Positions 40,001-52,616 of a DNA stretch of 64,000 nt are shown here, piece by piece; within the stretch, counting starts at the first letter, position 1; every line of letters starts with the position of its first letter. The stretch comes from Trametopsis cervina (Eukaryota > Basidiomycota > Agaricomycetes > Polyporales > Irpicaceae), in contig MU278368.1 of NCBI GenBank assembly GCA_022385755.1, positions 247,003 to 311,002 on the forward strand, written 5' to 3'. Both the position numbers and the translations under genes were made by a program. The notes under the pieces were generated by a model, which ran no database searches, had not been told where the DNA came from, and was given only the letters and a program-made list of their open reading frames with translations.

Positions 40001-43000
40001 CTACGCGAGGTCGTAGGTAGTCATGAAGAGCTTGGAAGGTGGCGATCGCATGAATGGAAACAATGATATTGCTCAGGTTCTTCGGGATATCCGAGTCGTC
40101 GGCCGCTATCAGGCGCAGGCGCAACTGCCGAGCAAGCAAAGACGGTGAACTTCGTTTCGTTTCTAGAAAGGGGTAAAAACACTGTGTCATGTAATGTGTT
40201 CAACAACATACCGTCGATGTTTTGCGCTATGGTAACGACTTCGAACGACTCCATCCTGGTCAAACTCTCTTGCAATTTCTTCACAAAGACCGCCAGGGGA
40301 GTCTGACCTCCACTAGAACCTTTGACCTTGCGAGCCGTAAAGGCATCGAAGAACAAGTCACGACGTCGCCCGAGGGGTACTGCAAAGTCTTTTAATAACC
40401 ACATGCCTGGAACAGAAGAGAAATCTCACCTGTGCGCTCGGAATCTGTAATGAAATGGAGCAAAGCATCCACAACGCCACTCTGCAATAACTCAAAGCTT
40501 GATACGGACGTGTGTGGAGAGGCGAATAAGCTGGCGAGTTCGACAAGCGCGGGTAAAAGGTCCTGTTCTGCGGTGGCCCTGGATGAGATGCACGTTACGA
40601 GGCGTTGAAGAGTCTTTGAGAGATCATCACTGTCATCCGCGTCATCGCTGCTCAGGTGCTTGAACTTGATAACACGAGCCCTCAGCGTGATAGCATCGTC
40701 AGGCTCTATGGCAAGAGATGACAACTTCTTGTACCCAGGAATCGGCACGACTGAGCCCGGTGGAAGGACGTTCGGTGGCAGCCCGCCATCCATAGGCAGC
40801 ACATTCTCGGAACCATCTTTCTCCTTCTCCTTATCTTTAGACTTGGATGTAAGAAGAGTCCTGCTGGATAGTGTCTCCAGTTCATGCAGAACACCCTCAC
40901 GACGGAAAGCAGGCTTATACTCCAGCGGCAACTTGATCAACAAGAGTTCCACGAGTTGAAGCGCGGAGATGACCAACGAGGGGTAGTCCTTTGCGGAGAG
41001 GATGGAGGAGGCAAAGCTAGCCACCGGAACAAACTGAAGGATGCACACAATGAGGCTATGAAGCGTAAAGAAAGACTGTTATCATACCGTGAATACTCGA
41101 CGTAGCTCATCTGCGTCGAGGAAGCTGATAGCCTTCAAAAGACCAGTAAGAGTTTTCAGGCGAATGGGCGCAACAACGCTCGCTGCATAGACGTCTACAA
41201 GGATTGGAACCATGAGCTGCATGTACCTGCCTACAACCTCAGGTTTCGAGCGAAGAAGATCTGTTCTGTCAAGGACTGCTTCCTTGGTGGGCACGAGGGT
41301 AGGTACCTCCTCGGCATCTGTCACCCCTGTGGGTGCATCCGGGGCCGCGTCAGGGGCGGGACTATCTTCTGCGGGAGTAGAACTACCTGCAGCAGCGGAA
41401 GTCTGCGGAGGTACAGCCACACCCATAGCAGCAGCCACGAGCTGTCTTGCGGCAGCACGTTCGGCCTTGGCCTTGGCCTTAACTAGGCGATTGAGGGATT
41501 TCTCCGTGTAACCTTTGTGGTCGAAAACGCCGTCTGATGATCCATGTAAGTGTGGTTCTCCTACTATAAGAAGCTGGCTCACCTTTCGGTAGAGGAGGCA
41601 TCAATTCAGACACAAGGCTCAGAGCTTCTTCAATTTGTTCTTTCGGTCGGTGCGCCAAGTTCTCCATAACGGTCATATCGGCGACACCTCCGCCCAGACC
41701 CTGTCCGCTGACTGAATCGCCTTGTTCTTCGGTCCCTCCCGACGTGGGTGGGAGAACGCCAGTCAAGATTTGATACAAAGAGTCGACTATGCCTGCCTCG
41801 AGAAGAACCATAGTGATCTTGGGGCTCACCCTCGCCGAGGTGGCGAGAGCACGTAGAAGGAGGGTGAATGTGTTTGCAGCGATCAACGGTGACCCACCTG
41901 CGGGAAGTAAGAGGTTGTTCACAGCCTTGATGAGGTCTACATCAACCAATGCCTCCAGGCTCTCAGGGGATGATCTGTAATACGACTCTACCACGCGGAT
42001 GACGCATAAGCAGGCGTATTCGACCAAACGCTGGTCTGCATAGCCCAGGCAATTCCTGACAATCGGCCAGACGCCACGAATCATTGGTAGATGCTCAGCC
42101 GATACGTTGCGACAACAATTTGATGCTGCCTGCAGCGCTGTACGCTGTACTGCAATGGAGAAAAAGTCGAGGTAGTTGAGCAGAGCGGCCAAGCCACCCT
42201 CGCGCACGATAGAACTGGGAAACTCTTCCGAGATCTTCTCCAAGGTCTACAATGACGTATAAACACGTTCACGACTCATCGAAGGGGTGGAATAAGACTC
42301 ACACTGAGGGTTTGCTCTGCAAGGTCAATATAAGATATCTCGATCAATTTGCTGCACAAGACCGGGATGGCACCATGGTAAACCACTGTGTGCGCGACCC
42401 CTGGAAGGGCTTCCATCAAGTTGGCTAGACATCGACAAGCAAGAACTTGAGCCTCCAGATTCTCGTCGCCTTGGTACGCGCCTCCTGAGCTCATTGCTAA
42501 AGCTGCGGCTAAGGCTGCGTCCTCGTCTTGTTCGCGTTCGTCGTCGTCTTCGCCATCTTCGGGATCGTTGCCTGTACCCCCAAGAATTCTGACTAATTCG
42601 CGTACAAACGACTCAACTTGAAATGCTCCAGCTAGCGTATCTTCGGTGCTAATGCTGAGCAATTCCGATAGCTCCTGAAGGGTTACCAATCTCGTAGTCG
42701 GATCCGCAGTACGCTTGATATTATTCAGCATCGTCTTCAGTCTGGTCGATAAGCCCATCATAAATGAGCCAATGTGGCGGAAGTCGCCGAACAGCGACAA
42801 CGGAGCTGATCCATGAAGGCCCGTTAGATGGTCGTGGCCGTGAGGGATTCCGTCGTCGTCGTCATCATCGTCTTCGTCGTCGCTGTGCCCATCATCACCA
42901 TGATCCTCCCCAAGAACGTCCTGTGGATGCGCATCTTCTTGTTGCTTTTCTGGATCGTCGCGCTCTTGCTCAGGTACATAGTCGGCATCATACATCTCAA

Positions 43001-43690
43001 TATCTTCATCGTCTGCTCGAGAGCTGCTTGGGATAGAAGCAGCTGCCTTGGATTTCACAGCGCTCGCTTTACCTTTGCCAGAGACAGACCTACATAGAGT
43101 TGGCTTAGTCATTCGTCAAGCATATAAGGAATACTCACCTTGTCTTCTTAGGCATCTCGTTGGATGAAGTGGTGTCGTTGCGGGAGCGGAGGGAGTAGGT
43201 ACTCGTAGTCTTGGTACGTTTGACTGGTGCTGAAGCTGATGTAGTAGGGCCCTCGTCTTCAGATGAGCCTTCGGGCACAGCGCGCTTCTTGCCTTTGGGA
43301 TCCTTGGGTGGTTCGTTAATAGTAAGCGGTGCAGTAATGGGATACGTCGTGCGACGAGCTCTAATGCACCATGATATCATTAGACATGGCTGTGTAGCAT
43401 GTGGATGATGCGGACGCCCATACCTCTTGGTGGCCCTGATAGCGTCCTCTCCTAATTCCTTGCCTTTCCCCTTGGTTGTGGCGATGTCGCGAGTACGTTT
43501 CGTGGTAGATGTCGAAGCAGACGGCTGTTGTTCAACTGACGCGCGTTCCCTCTCCTTTTCCTTCTCTTTCGCGGCCTTTACTCTTGCACTGGAACGTAAT
43601 ACCTTCGTTTCTAAGTTGGCTGTTGCTGTGGAACTGGATGGCTCTGCTAGATGCGATGTCGCTTCTTGCTGTTGGGTAGAGTCCATTTAG
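37087..43690 (-). CDS. UFD4: HECT E3 ubiquitin ligase, Ufd4/TRIP12 type
   Basis: This is a large ligase of the ubiquitin-fusion-degradation pathway. The N-terminus (from 43690) is basic and disordered (RSSARVKAAKEKEKERERAS). A strongly acidic run follows (DDGHSDDEDDDDDDDG). The Armadillo/HEAT region of the family comes next: DPTTRLVTLQELSELLSIST, EDTLAGAFQVESFVRELVRI, CRCLANLMEALPGVAH, REGGLAALLNYLDFFSIAVQ, LQAASNCCRN and FTLLLRALATSA. After a long middle region the HECT domain shows KVFELYGSSSSILEVEYFEE, VGTGLGPTLEFYSLVSKEFA, LDFTIPGYDIELRPGG and PQFTIVRKP. The catalytic block SVMTCVNYLKLPEYSS has its Cys codon at 37192-37190. There are many short introns. The stop is at 37089-37087. The Ufd4 assignment rests on the Arm plus HECT order and the C-terminal block. 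Confidence 0.9.
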
Positions 43691-43915
43691 TGTATACAGC
43701 CTGCCATCGATCCCTCAGGACAGTAAAACGCTTCGGAGGTATAAGTAGCTGGTGGTGGCCCAAGTCAGGATTCCGCCGCTGCAGGCGGTAGGCTGATTAA
43801 TCGCCGCTTCAACACTACGGCGCTAGTTAGAGCTCCGCTGATACGCGCAAGAAGTGCCGAAGCATGCCGTTCACGTATGAAGGGTAGTTACTAAGATATC
43901 ATACACACAACAAGT

Positions 43916-45718
43916 CTACACAAAACTCTCGCGGAGCAGCTCCTCTACTGCCTTCACAAACACATCTACAATAAAGTCTATTTGTTCTTTCTTGATGTTG
44001 TAGGCGGGTGACAGCAGGATGGCATCACCCTTGCTGCCGTCAAGGGTGGCGGTACCGGCCATTCCCATAATAACGAGCCCGTGGTCCAGGGCACGCTGCT
44101 GCACGGCTATGGCAAATGACTGCCCCTTGAGGTCAACTCGAGGCGCTGACGGGCCATCGAAGTCGAATTCAACGGCCCACCACGAACCTGAACCACGGAT
44201 GTCAAAGACAAAAGGTGCCGCAACGGAGTTCGGCGCGAGCAATCTCTCGTGTAGCAGGGAGGACAGATATTCGCCTTGCTTGCGAGAGTTCTCGAGCAAA
44301 TTCTCTTGCACTATGACCTTCTGCACAGCCAGTGAAGCAGCGCATGCAAGCGGATGTGCCTACAGAAGGCGGAGATTCAGAAAAGGAACGCCACGCCACG
44401 CCAGTCTGGGGTGATCTGCCTCACCTGGTAAGTATGTCCATGTTTCCAGAAGCCGGCGGTGTCCCTAATACCGTCCGCAACCTTCTTGGAAATCAACACC
44501 GCCCCGATGGAAGCATATCTGGAAATGCCTTGAACATGAATGCCAAGATGCACTACGTTTAGACGCACCCGCCACCGAGACCTTTGGCAACCGCCTGTAA
44601 ATCTGGGCTGATGCCTTCGGCATATTGTTCCCAGGCGTGAAGTGTCCCCAGACCTAAGGCGTTTGTGTTTGAACAACATGAATGTCAAGAGAAACTCGGA
44701 GACGTACGACCCATGCCACTCATAACTTCATCAAGAATAAACAATGCACCATACTTATCGCAGACAGACTTCATCGCCCGGAAGTAACCTTTTGGCGGAG
44801 GAACAACACCTGTTGTGGCGCCTACTACAGTCTCTGCGACGACTGCAAGGATGCTTAGAAACGCGGCAGAAGCTGGATGAAGGATATCACCACTCACAAC
44901 CGATGACAGTGTCAGGTCCCAGTTCCTGGAATTTATCATCAAGTTCTTGTCGCAGTCTTTCCACGTACTGCTCCTCCGTTTCGTTAGCCTTTTGGAAGCG
45001 CTTAGCGTACGCCGGAGAGACATGGTGGAAGTTGGTATTGTCAAGAAGGGGCTCATAGGGCGCTCGACGTCCTGCGTGAGAAGCCAAGGATAATGTAGCG
45101 ATGGTGTTCCCGTGGAACGAGAGATGCCTCCCAATGAAGTTTCGGCGTTGAGTTTGCTTAGTCTCATAGAAGTACTGTGAAGGAAAGCCACTTAGTAAGA
45201 TGACATCGTGGAATATATGGCTCTACAAACTTGGCGTCCCAACTTGATAACAGCTTCCATAGCTTCCGAACCTGCGGATCTACCTGTCAGCCTCAAGATC
45301 CGTGAGCAGTCTGATTTAGCGTACCTCCTGAGACGAAACCAACAAGCTCGAAAGCCCCGTTTGCAGAATTGATCAAGACTTTGGCTAGCTCCTCTGCGGG
45401 CTGATTCGATAGCTGCATATTGTAAACATCTGCGTGTGAGCAATCAGTATAGGTCCCCTGTTGATACACAGCCCACATACAGGAGATCTTGTCAACCTGT
45501 TCCTTGATAGCCTTGACAACTTCCGGATGTCCATTGCCAATGCACGAGACGGCGGCACCGCCAACGGCGTCAAGTAGCTGCCTGCCATCGTCCAGAGTTA
45601 TGTAGGAACCCTCTGCTGATGCCGCAATCGGGGGCTTCCAGGGAGTGCGATGCAAAATCGCGGTCGGCTTAGGTGGCTGAGCGGAGGCGCTCTCAGTGCT
45701 CAGAAGTGCTGGCGACAT
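43916..45718 (-). CDS. Class III PLP-dependent aminotransferase
   Basis: This belongs to the fold-type I, class III aminotransferases (the ornithine/GABA/beta-alanine aminotransferase superfamily). Starting at 45718 it reads ITLDDGRQLLDAVGGAAVSC, IGNGHPEVVKAIKEQVDK, VGFVSGGSEAMEAVIKLGRQ, RRNFIGRHLSFHGNTIATLS, FVAETVVGATTGVVPPPKGY, YGALFILDEVMSGMGR (the Asp that binds the PLP ring nitrogen), DLQAVAKGLGGG (the Schiff-base Lys) and FWKHGHTYQAHPLACAAS. The end is IDFIVDVFVKAVEELLRESFV, with TAG at 43918-43916. Several short introns are present. The substrate cannot be told. No mitochondrial leader is evident, so it is probably cytosolic. Confidence 0.88.
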
Positions 45719-46737
45719 GAGCTGCAGGGATGTGATTGGAAGTGACCGCGAGGTACTGGTAGGACAGTCAATAACGCAGCTGAAGCTTTATCAAGCGGAT
45801 GCATTACTCCAGCCTCATGCCTGTCGCAGGATTTGATTGGCCAGCGAAGGCTAGATGACTCAGTTGTTACTATAATCTCTCTACCGCGCGATAACGCTGT
45901 TTTGGCACGTTATTCTCACCTCCGGGTGCCCTGGCATAAAATAACTTCCTGATGGACTTGACGCCTATCCTGTGCATTGCAGTCTGCGAAAGGGTGAGTG
46001 ATCGAATGAGCCAGACGGCCTCCAAATTCCTTATATACCTCGCGTGACTGAAGAAAAAAAACCGAAACCGGCTCACCAGACGGAAGCTAATACAACATCG
46101 CTTGCCCACATCACGTCAGGTCTAACTGAGATTTACAGATAGTAAAACCACACCTCGGGATTAAGATCCACTCCAAGTCAAACTCGAGAACGGCCGCACA
46201 ATGTACACGCGCGTTCAGTAAACATGAAATAATGGCGAGCTAGTCATTGCACCTCATCGTCTTCTATCAGAAGAATTAAGATTACCCCAGCTCGCCTTTT
46301 CAATATGGGAGACGGGACGCGAGTTTGGTTTGTACAGACGCTATCTTGCCGTTACATTCACTGTGTTTCTTGTTTACGTGCGTGAACGCTGATTTCCAAG
46401 ATATTCGAGATGTTAACCATGCTATAAACTGTCGATGGAAGCGCCCTATTGAGCAGATCCTTGAGATATCGAAACTGTGCTCCTCGACCAGCACAGCCGA
46501 TAACGGGGACCCGACAGTTGTAGGGTGGTCTGCGTCCCCTTGATTTACGGCCGAGACATAGAGCTGGACGAAGGGAAGCACGTAAGTTGCTATATGAGAT
46601 GGGCGTGGAATGCGAACCACGACACACTTGACTAGTCATGCTAACGCAGACATTGTATTGCAAGCACAATTATCCGACTCATACAACAGGGGATATGTGA
46701 TGACGAAGAACAGGCTGGATACACCGACGTGGCTAAA
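45719..46737. other. Intergenic, 1.0 kb
   Basis: This lies upstream of the aminotransferase and downstream of the PHF5A-like gene, both on the minus strand. Only short unsupported ORFs are found, including 106 codons on the minus strand at 46300-46620 with no recognisable features. I see no RNA gene or repeat. Confidence 0.4.
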
Positions 46738-47329
46738 CTAGCCCTTTTTGAATCCTACAACACACAAAACCGTTCAGTCACGACCACGTATGTCAAAGGT
46801 AACACATACCTAATCTACGGCGTTCATAGAACAAGTCCGTTCTACTAGCTCCCAGGTTCACAATCTTGGGGCAACCGTCGCGATCCTTCTCGAGTCTCGT
46901 ACACTCAGCACAGTAGTATGCGTCGGATATACCTAGAAAATTCAGCACACGCGTATTACTAAGCTAGTGAGAGCTTACCAGGGGAGCCGCAAATGATGCA
47001 TCGACCGCCGTAAGTACCGAAGTTACACTCGTCGCATATACGCACTAGGGTTTCTGGGCGCACGTACGAATCGCACACTGGGCTATCATGCAGATGAGTT
47101 CCCATACCCTAAACACTTTCAATGTACTACGCACCATTTGCCGTCACATTTCTCGCACAGGCGACCAATAGCTGAAGTACAGTCAGCAATGAGGAGCTGG
47201 CGCCACTGCAAGGTTCACTCACCAATCCCAGGCTGCCGCCTGCACATAATGAGATCTACAGGGCATGTATGAGAAAAGGTATCAGTTTGTTGTATGAGTG
47301 AGCAGCTCACCTGGGTGATGTTTCGACAT
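46738..47329 (-). CDS. RDS3: SF3b subunit Rds3/PHF5A, U2 snRNP splicing factor
   Basis: This is a small zinc-knot protein of the SF3b complex, which recognises the branch site during pre-mRNA splicing. It is split into short exons: MSKHHP (start 47329), [43 protein letters not shown] with [16 protein letters not shown], and [20 protein letters not shown] with [19 protein letters not shown]. The last exon gives LGFKKG and TAG at 46740-46738. The total is about 110 residues, the usual length of the family, and the full set of CxxC pairs is present. Intron phases agree at every join. It shares a 189-bp divergent promoter with the Rpt4 gene. Identification is firm because the sequence is nearly invariant in eukaryotes. 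Confidence 0.93.
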
Positions 47330-47518
47330 GGCTTAGGCGAGGTGGTGGTGGTCGGGGATGAAGTTGGTAAGAGGGCGGCCATATCCCAAATGGAGAGAAA
47401 AGGCGGGATCCGCTGCTATCACGTGAAGCCCACTTATCATGAATAGACGCGCATTGGGACGCGTCAGTACTCGCGCGTGTACGCGTTCACTTAACTCGCT
47501 TTACTCAACCGTACCATC
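47330..47518. promoter_or_regulatory. Bidirectional promoter between RDS3 and RPT4
   Basis: Only 189 bp separate the two divergent start codons. No TATA box stands out. Co-regulation of the splicing and proteasome genes is possible but unproven. Confidence 0.5.
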
Positions 47519-49040
47519 ATGTCTACGCAAGCCTCAAGTTCGTCCGCACCGCTAGATCAGAGACGACAAGATGCCCTGAAAGGATATAGGGAGGTGCGTA
47601 CCACAGGCAGTTCATTTGGATGCATGCTCACGGTCGTATCTTAGAAAATGCGTCAACATGAAGCTAATAGCCAGAGCTTGAAGAATCGTAAGCAGACGCA
47701 ACTCGATAATTTGCAGAAGTATATTTAACGAGTGCCTACTAGTGCGCTTCTCTCTCAAGGACTTGGAGAAAGAGTACGAGAAGACCGAAGATGATATTAA
47801 GGCCGTACAATCCGTAGGCCAGATTATCGCAGAGGTTATGAAACAACTCGATGACGAACGGTGTAAGACTATTCTCTAGAGTATACATTATTGTGCTAAT
47901 CGTTTGCTGCAGTTATTGTGAAAGCATCATCCGGACCTCGATACGTCGTTTCATATCGACCAGCTCTCCCTGCCGCGAAGATGAAAGCGGGAACTCGGGT
48001 CAGCTTGGACATGACTACGCTTACGATCATGCGAATTCTTCCTCGTGAAGTTGACCCCATGGTGTACAAGATGAGCATGGAAGACCCGTCAGGCGTATCC
48101 TTTGCAGGTATTGGTGGCTTAGGCGAGCAAGTGCGCGAACTGCGAGAAATCATCGAGCTACCGCTACTCAACCCTGAGCTATTCCTGCGAGTAGGCATGA
48201 AGCCTCCGAAAGGTGTTCTTCTGTATGGACCCCCAGGGACGGGCAAGACACTCCTTGCTCGAGCAGTCGCCGCCACGCTCAGCACCAACTTCCTGAAAGT
48301 CGTAGCCTCCGCAATAGTTGACAAGTACATTGGAGAGTCTGCTAGGGTGGTGCGCGAGATGTTCGGCTATGCTAAGGATCACGAGCCATGTGTGATCTTC
48401 ATGGATGAGATTGATGCTATTGGTGGACGACGATTCTCAGAAGGTACCAGTGCCGACCGAGAGATCCAGCGTACATTGATGGAGGTATGCTACTGTCCTT
48501 TATACTCCCGGGTGAAGGACGTGCTGATCAGTATGGTGTGCAGTTGCTGAACCAGATGGACGGTTTCGACTCATTAGGGAAGACCAAACTGATTATGGCG
48601 ACAAACCGACCGGACACTCTGGATCCTGCGTTGCTTCGTCCTGGCCGACTGGACCGAAAGATCGAAATCCCTCTTCCAAATGAGCAAGCACGTCTCGAGA
48701 TTCTCAAGATCCATGCTCAGCCCGTGAACAAGCACGGCGAGATTGATTATGAGGCCATCGTGAAGGTGATATATCTGTTGTGTTCAGTCTCCCTTCATTT
48801 GCTGATCAGGGCAAACTATAGCTCTCTGATTCATTCAACGGCGCTGACTTGCGAAATGTGGTTACGGAAGCCGGAATGTTTGCCATTCGCGATGATAGAG
48901 AGTATGTGATTCAAGAGGACTTGACGAAGGCTGCAAGGAAAGTTGCCGAGGCCAAGAAGCACGAGAGTAAGTACCCAACATTGTGCATCCGAGTCAATGC
49001 TGATTGAAACCCTACAGCGAAACTGGACTACTCAGCGTAG
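47519..49040 (+). CDS. RPT4: 26S proteasome regulatory ATPase Rpt4
   Basis: This is one of six AAA+ ATPases in the base of the 19S particle, which unfolds substrates and opens the 20S gate. After an N-terminal coiled coil ([20 protein letters not shown]) and the OB-fold stretch ([18 protein letters not shown]), the AAA domain has Walker A GPPGTGKT, Walker [14 protein letters not shown] and the second region of homology ([20 protein letters not shown]). [20 protein letters not shown] and [17 protein letters not shown] identify the Rpt4/PSMC6 branch. The protein ends KLDYSA, without the HbYX motif that Rpt2, Rpt3 and Rpt5 carry, which is expected for Rpt4. About six introns are present. The start is at 47519 and the stop at 49038-49040. 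Confidence 0.93.
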
Positions 49041-49642
49041 CGTATCGTCTTGTGTACCGCATTGTATTATTCAATTTTATATTATTTGAGCGGACTACAT
49101 ATCATCTTGTGTCTGAATGCTATCCCCTAAGAAGATCGACTTCATCGCGAGCACGTTGTCAATAATCACACTCGAAGGTGACGTCCGGTTTATACAATCT
49201 TTGTAGACAAGATAAGTAATTATTAAGGCGTATTAGGGTTAGGGTTAGGACCGCGGAGGGTCAAAAAGTAAGGCCCGCCCAGCCCGAGGGCCGAAGCGGG
49301 ACAGGAAAATATTGAGACGGTGCATGAGCCGAAGCCCATACAAACCGCAGGTTCCCTCTGAGGACAGGGTCGCCGTGCTATGGAAGGCCCCCACGGCCCA
49401 CAAACCCAGGTAGATGAAGGGGCTTGTGCCATCAAGGTAAGTATGAGTTGTTCAGAAGGATTCACCCTCGCTTATATACTCTCGCTGCCGTGCGCACGGA
49501 CCAGGTGCGCGCGTGATTGACGGCGGCCTCGTGCCCGATGGTATGCATCTAAGTTAACTGGGCATGCACGGACGAACGACTTGTGGTGTGAGTTGGACAG
49601 CCAAATTATAGTGGACATAGATACTTAAAAATTACACAGGAA
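49041..49642. other. Convergent 3' region with telomere-like repeat
   Basis: This lies between the ends of RPT4 (+) and PSO2 (-). It contains TTAGGGTTAGGGTTAGG at 49233-49249 followed by a GC-rich stretch. No gene is supported. Confidence 0.5.
49233..49249 (+). repeat. Interstitial telomere-type repeat, 2.8 copies of TTAGGG
   Basis: Seventeen bases match the TTAGGG telomere unit used by many basidiomycetes. The site is deep inside gene-dense DNA, so it is not a chromosome end. Confidence 0.85.
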
Positions 49643-52299
49643 TCACCAGTAGTCTGGATCTCTCGGTGGTACAATTTCTACTCTACCTCTCTTCTTCTGC
49701 TCCGCTTCCCATCTCTCTACCCATTTACTCATCTTCCCGCGCGAAGTCTCACTACCAACGTTCACCGTCGCTATCATTCGCCCCCAATCCAGCGATAGCG
49801 CAAAGCATGTCAGCTCAAAAAATGAGCTGTGCTCGGAATAAGGCACGCCATACATCTGCAGTGCAGCCGTGGAGTTCTTCATCGGGTTGAGGTTTGTGTA
49901 GGTGAACGACTTGGATTGCGAACGAGATATGACCGTCGAGATAGCGGGCAGTGTTTCACTCCCTGAGGGCGCAGAGAAACTGCACGTTATTTAGTACGGG
50001 GACCACAGCAGAAATGCAAATTCACACGTACGTCCAACCGGTGGGTCGAAAACCAATGGCTTTCGCATAATGACCCTTCCATCGCTCAAGGTAGATCTTC
50101 AGCTTGTCGGAGGATATGGTCCCCAAAGGCAAAAGGTGCACTCCTGCTTCAAGGGGGTCCGATGTCAGCAGTGCATCCAACTCAGGGTCAGACTGACAGC
50201 GCAGGATGGCAGTTTTGCGGGCGTCGCTATAAACCTTAGTTTTGAGTGCCTTTGCGATCGCTGCAGGGCGACTCAGTTAGTGGATCGCGCGCTAGCAGTT
50301 GGAGAGCATAGTGCACCTTTGACTATTCGCTCCTTGCCAATAGAGTAGGTACTTGAGTTCGCTCAGTATGCAATCGCACGGCGCGATGAACAATACGTAC
50401 CCAACTACTACAAGTGTTTTGGCCGCTGATTTTACTTCCTCTTCTTGCTTGAATTTGTCTACCTTGCTGAACCACCCGTCCACTTTGCCTTCTCGCTTTT
50501 CTCCAGCACCGGGTATAGCTTCTCCGGATACTAATCGACGAGCGAGCTCTGCGCATGCAGATATGACCTGGCTTTGCGGTGGAAAGCAGTACTGAACACG
50601 CCATCAGAGCCAGTCGCACCGTAAAAAATAACTAAGCCAACAAACCTTCGGGTCCAAGTACGTTGTGTCTAGGTAAACATGATCGATGTGTTTGCCTTTG
50701 ATGGAGGGATGGTTCACATGCTGCGGGGATGCACGGAAGTCGCCACAGTGCAAATATCGGAAGGCTTTCTTCGAGCCTACGAACGGCGACTTGTATGCAC
50801 TGTCGCCTGCGTTCACTGTCTGCTGACCCTCGAACAGGAAAAGGCATGAACCGGGACCTTTGTCGAGCCTGGATGAGCGACGGCCTGCTCTCGATCTACT
50901 GTAACTACTCACAGTGGTTGGCTTCAATGAGGGTGACCTGCACACCCCCTGTATCGGGTACGACCGTCGCAACATTCATTGGTAGAGGGTGCACCCACTT
51001 CTGATCTACACCTAGCATGAGCATGATCAAGTTTGCCGTACCCTCAGAGCAATAGATCGGTCCGTTCTTCCAGTTCGCTGACAGATTGGTGTAGTGGTCG
51101 GAATGCGCGTGGCTATGATTCAAGTTATGATATTCTCTCGTATGGACCGACCGTGCGACTCACGTCAGAAAGTAGGCAGTCACGCCAGGTATTGAGCCGT
51201 ATCGAAAGGCGTCTACTGCGATAGGCATACCTTGTAGCACCTTGTAGAATGGCGCTTTCCGTCGACCGCCATTTGCCTTCGTTGGACGAAAGTTACGGTC
51301 TTCGGCATCAGCAGCCTCCCTCCACGCTTCATTCTCTTTGTGCGAGGTCATGAGCACGGAGAATGCGCCCGGACCCTTTGACGGAGGCGCTTTCTGTGGC
51401 ACCTCGTTCGTCTGGATGGGCTGGATCTCAGGTTGTATCGGGAGGGGTTGCGCAGAGCTGATACCATCTATGCAGTCATTCACATGTTCGTTTATGTTCT
51501 ATAGAGTGGGTCATGAGAAACAAATACGTCTGGACGCATATGTGAGATTTACCAAGGCGTTCATACCGACCAACTCCTTGTCACAAATCGGACATCTCTC
51601 AGTATTTTCTACACGCGCTGCGATAATGTTTGAAGGCCCTGCCACAGGCTCAGTCACAAATGCCGATTCTCCGTTCGTGGCGTCCATCTCATCGTCGCCG
51701 GTGCCCCATTCCTCAACCGGGTCTTCTATAGTCTCTCTAGGAGTGTTCGAGACAGCAGAAGATGGGCAAGATGCTTTCAGACCAACAGCCCCCGTAGAAA
51801 CTGAGGAGTTTGTGTCTGCGCCGTCCCCGGACTGTAGCAAGAGTACAGCCCGACCAAAGTCCATATCTTCATGTGCAGGGCCGGATGTTATACTCTCGCG
51901 GTCTATCAATAGCGTGGGCGTCCCAAATGACATTGTGTCCTTTGCAACCTTGTGTATCGGTGATTCCAGAACTTCGACGTCGCTGTCAGACTCCTGTGTA
52001 TAGCGCAGCGGCAACCCCCGGCCGCTACCCGACGCTGCTCGGGAGGTTCGAGCATTGCTCACTGAGTGCTTCGGGGCCGCACGAGCAGGGCGGCTAGGTG
52101 TTTCGACAGCATGGTCGTCGTCCGAGTCATCGATAACAATGATATCCTCTGGTGCGGGACTAGTTTTCTTCACCGCAACCGTGCGTCTTGGCGTGATGGA
52201 CGAAAGCTTGGGCCTTTTCGCAGCTGAAGCGGTGCCCTGGCTCGCAAAGAAATTATGCAGTGTAGACGCACGAGGCGTGTCTTTCCTCTTTTTGGCCAT
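49643..52299 (-). CDS. PSO2: Pso2/Snm1 DNA cross-link repair nuclease
   Basis: This is a metallo-beta-lactamase fold 5' exonuclease of interstrand cross-link repair, acting in the nucleus. The N-terminus is basic ([20 protein letters not shown]) with a PIP-like LHNFF. A long disordered acidic region follows, then a UBZ4-type finger ([20 protein letters not shown]...C). The nuclease core shows [20 protein letters not shown], the metal motif [12 protein letters not shown] (HxHxDH), [43 protein letters not shown] and [14 protein letters not shown]. The DRMBL part follows with [15 protein letters not shown] and [15 protein letters not shown]. It ends [11 protein letters not shown] with TGA at 49645-49643. 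Several short introns are present. It could be Pso2 or an Snm1A-like paralogue; the UBZ plus PIP-like layout suits Pso2/Snm1A. Confidence 0.92.
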
Positions 52300-52616
52300 T
52301 GCAATCGAGCCCGAGGCAGAACATATCGCGGCGAGATGATAGTCAGGACCAAGTCCCGACTGTTACCAGGAAAGGAACGTAGGCGGGCAGCTCGCCGAGA
52401 TGCCGTAGCTTGGCATCCAGGGACAGGTTCTGCGAATCATCCCAATATGGTAAATCGCGTAAGTCGTTAAAGACCGCGATTGCGACGGGGAGAAATGTTT
52501 GTGACTGTAACTTGAACGTCTAACTCCGTCGCGCTTTGCGCTGTCCTTTTCCTCTCTTTTGCCTTGTGCTCCTCGTCATTCCTTTGCCAACAAACTAACC
52601 CCCTCCCATAATCGCC
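52300..52616. promoter_or_regulatory. Divergent promoter region
   Basis: These 317 bp lie between PSO2 (-) and the chitin deacetylase gene (+). A pyrimidine-rich tract (CTGTCCTTTTCCTCTCTTTTGC, near 52540-52560) precedes the deacetylase start, as is common before fungal start sites. Confidence 0.5.

Noticed and set aside
46300..46620. Minus-strand ORF of 106 codons in the 1-kb gap
   Set aside because: No recognisable motif, and it overlaps an equally plausible plus-strand ORF. No splice extension was found.
49233..49249. True chromosome end
   Set aside because: Fewer than three repeat units, with conserved genes continuing on both sides.
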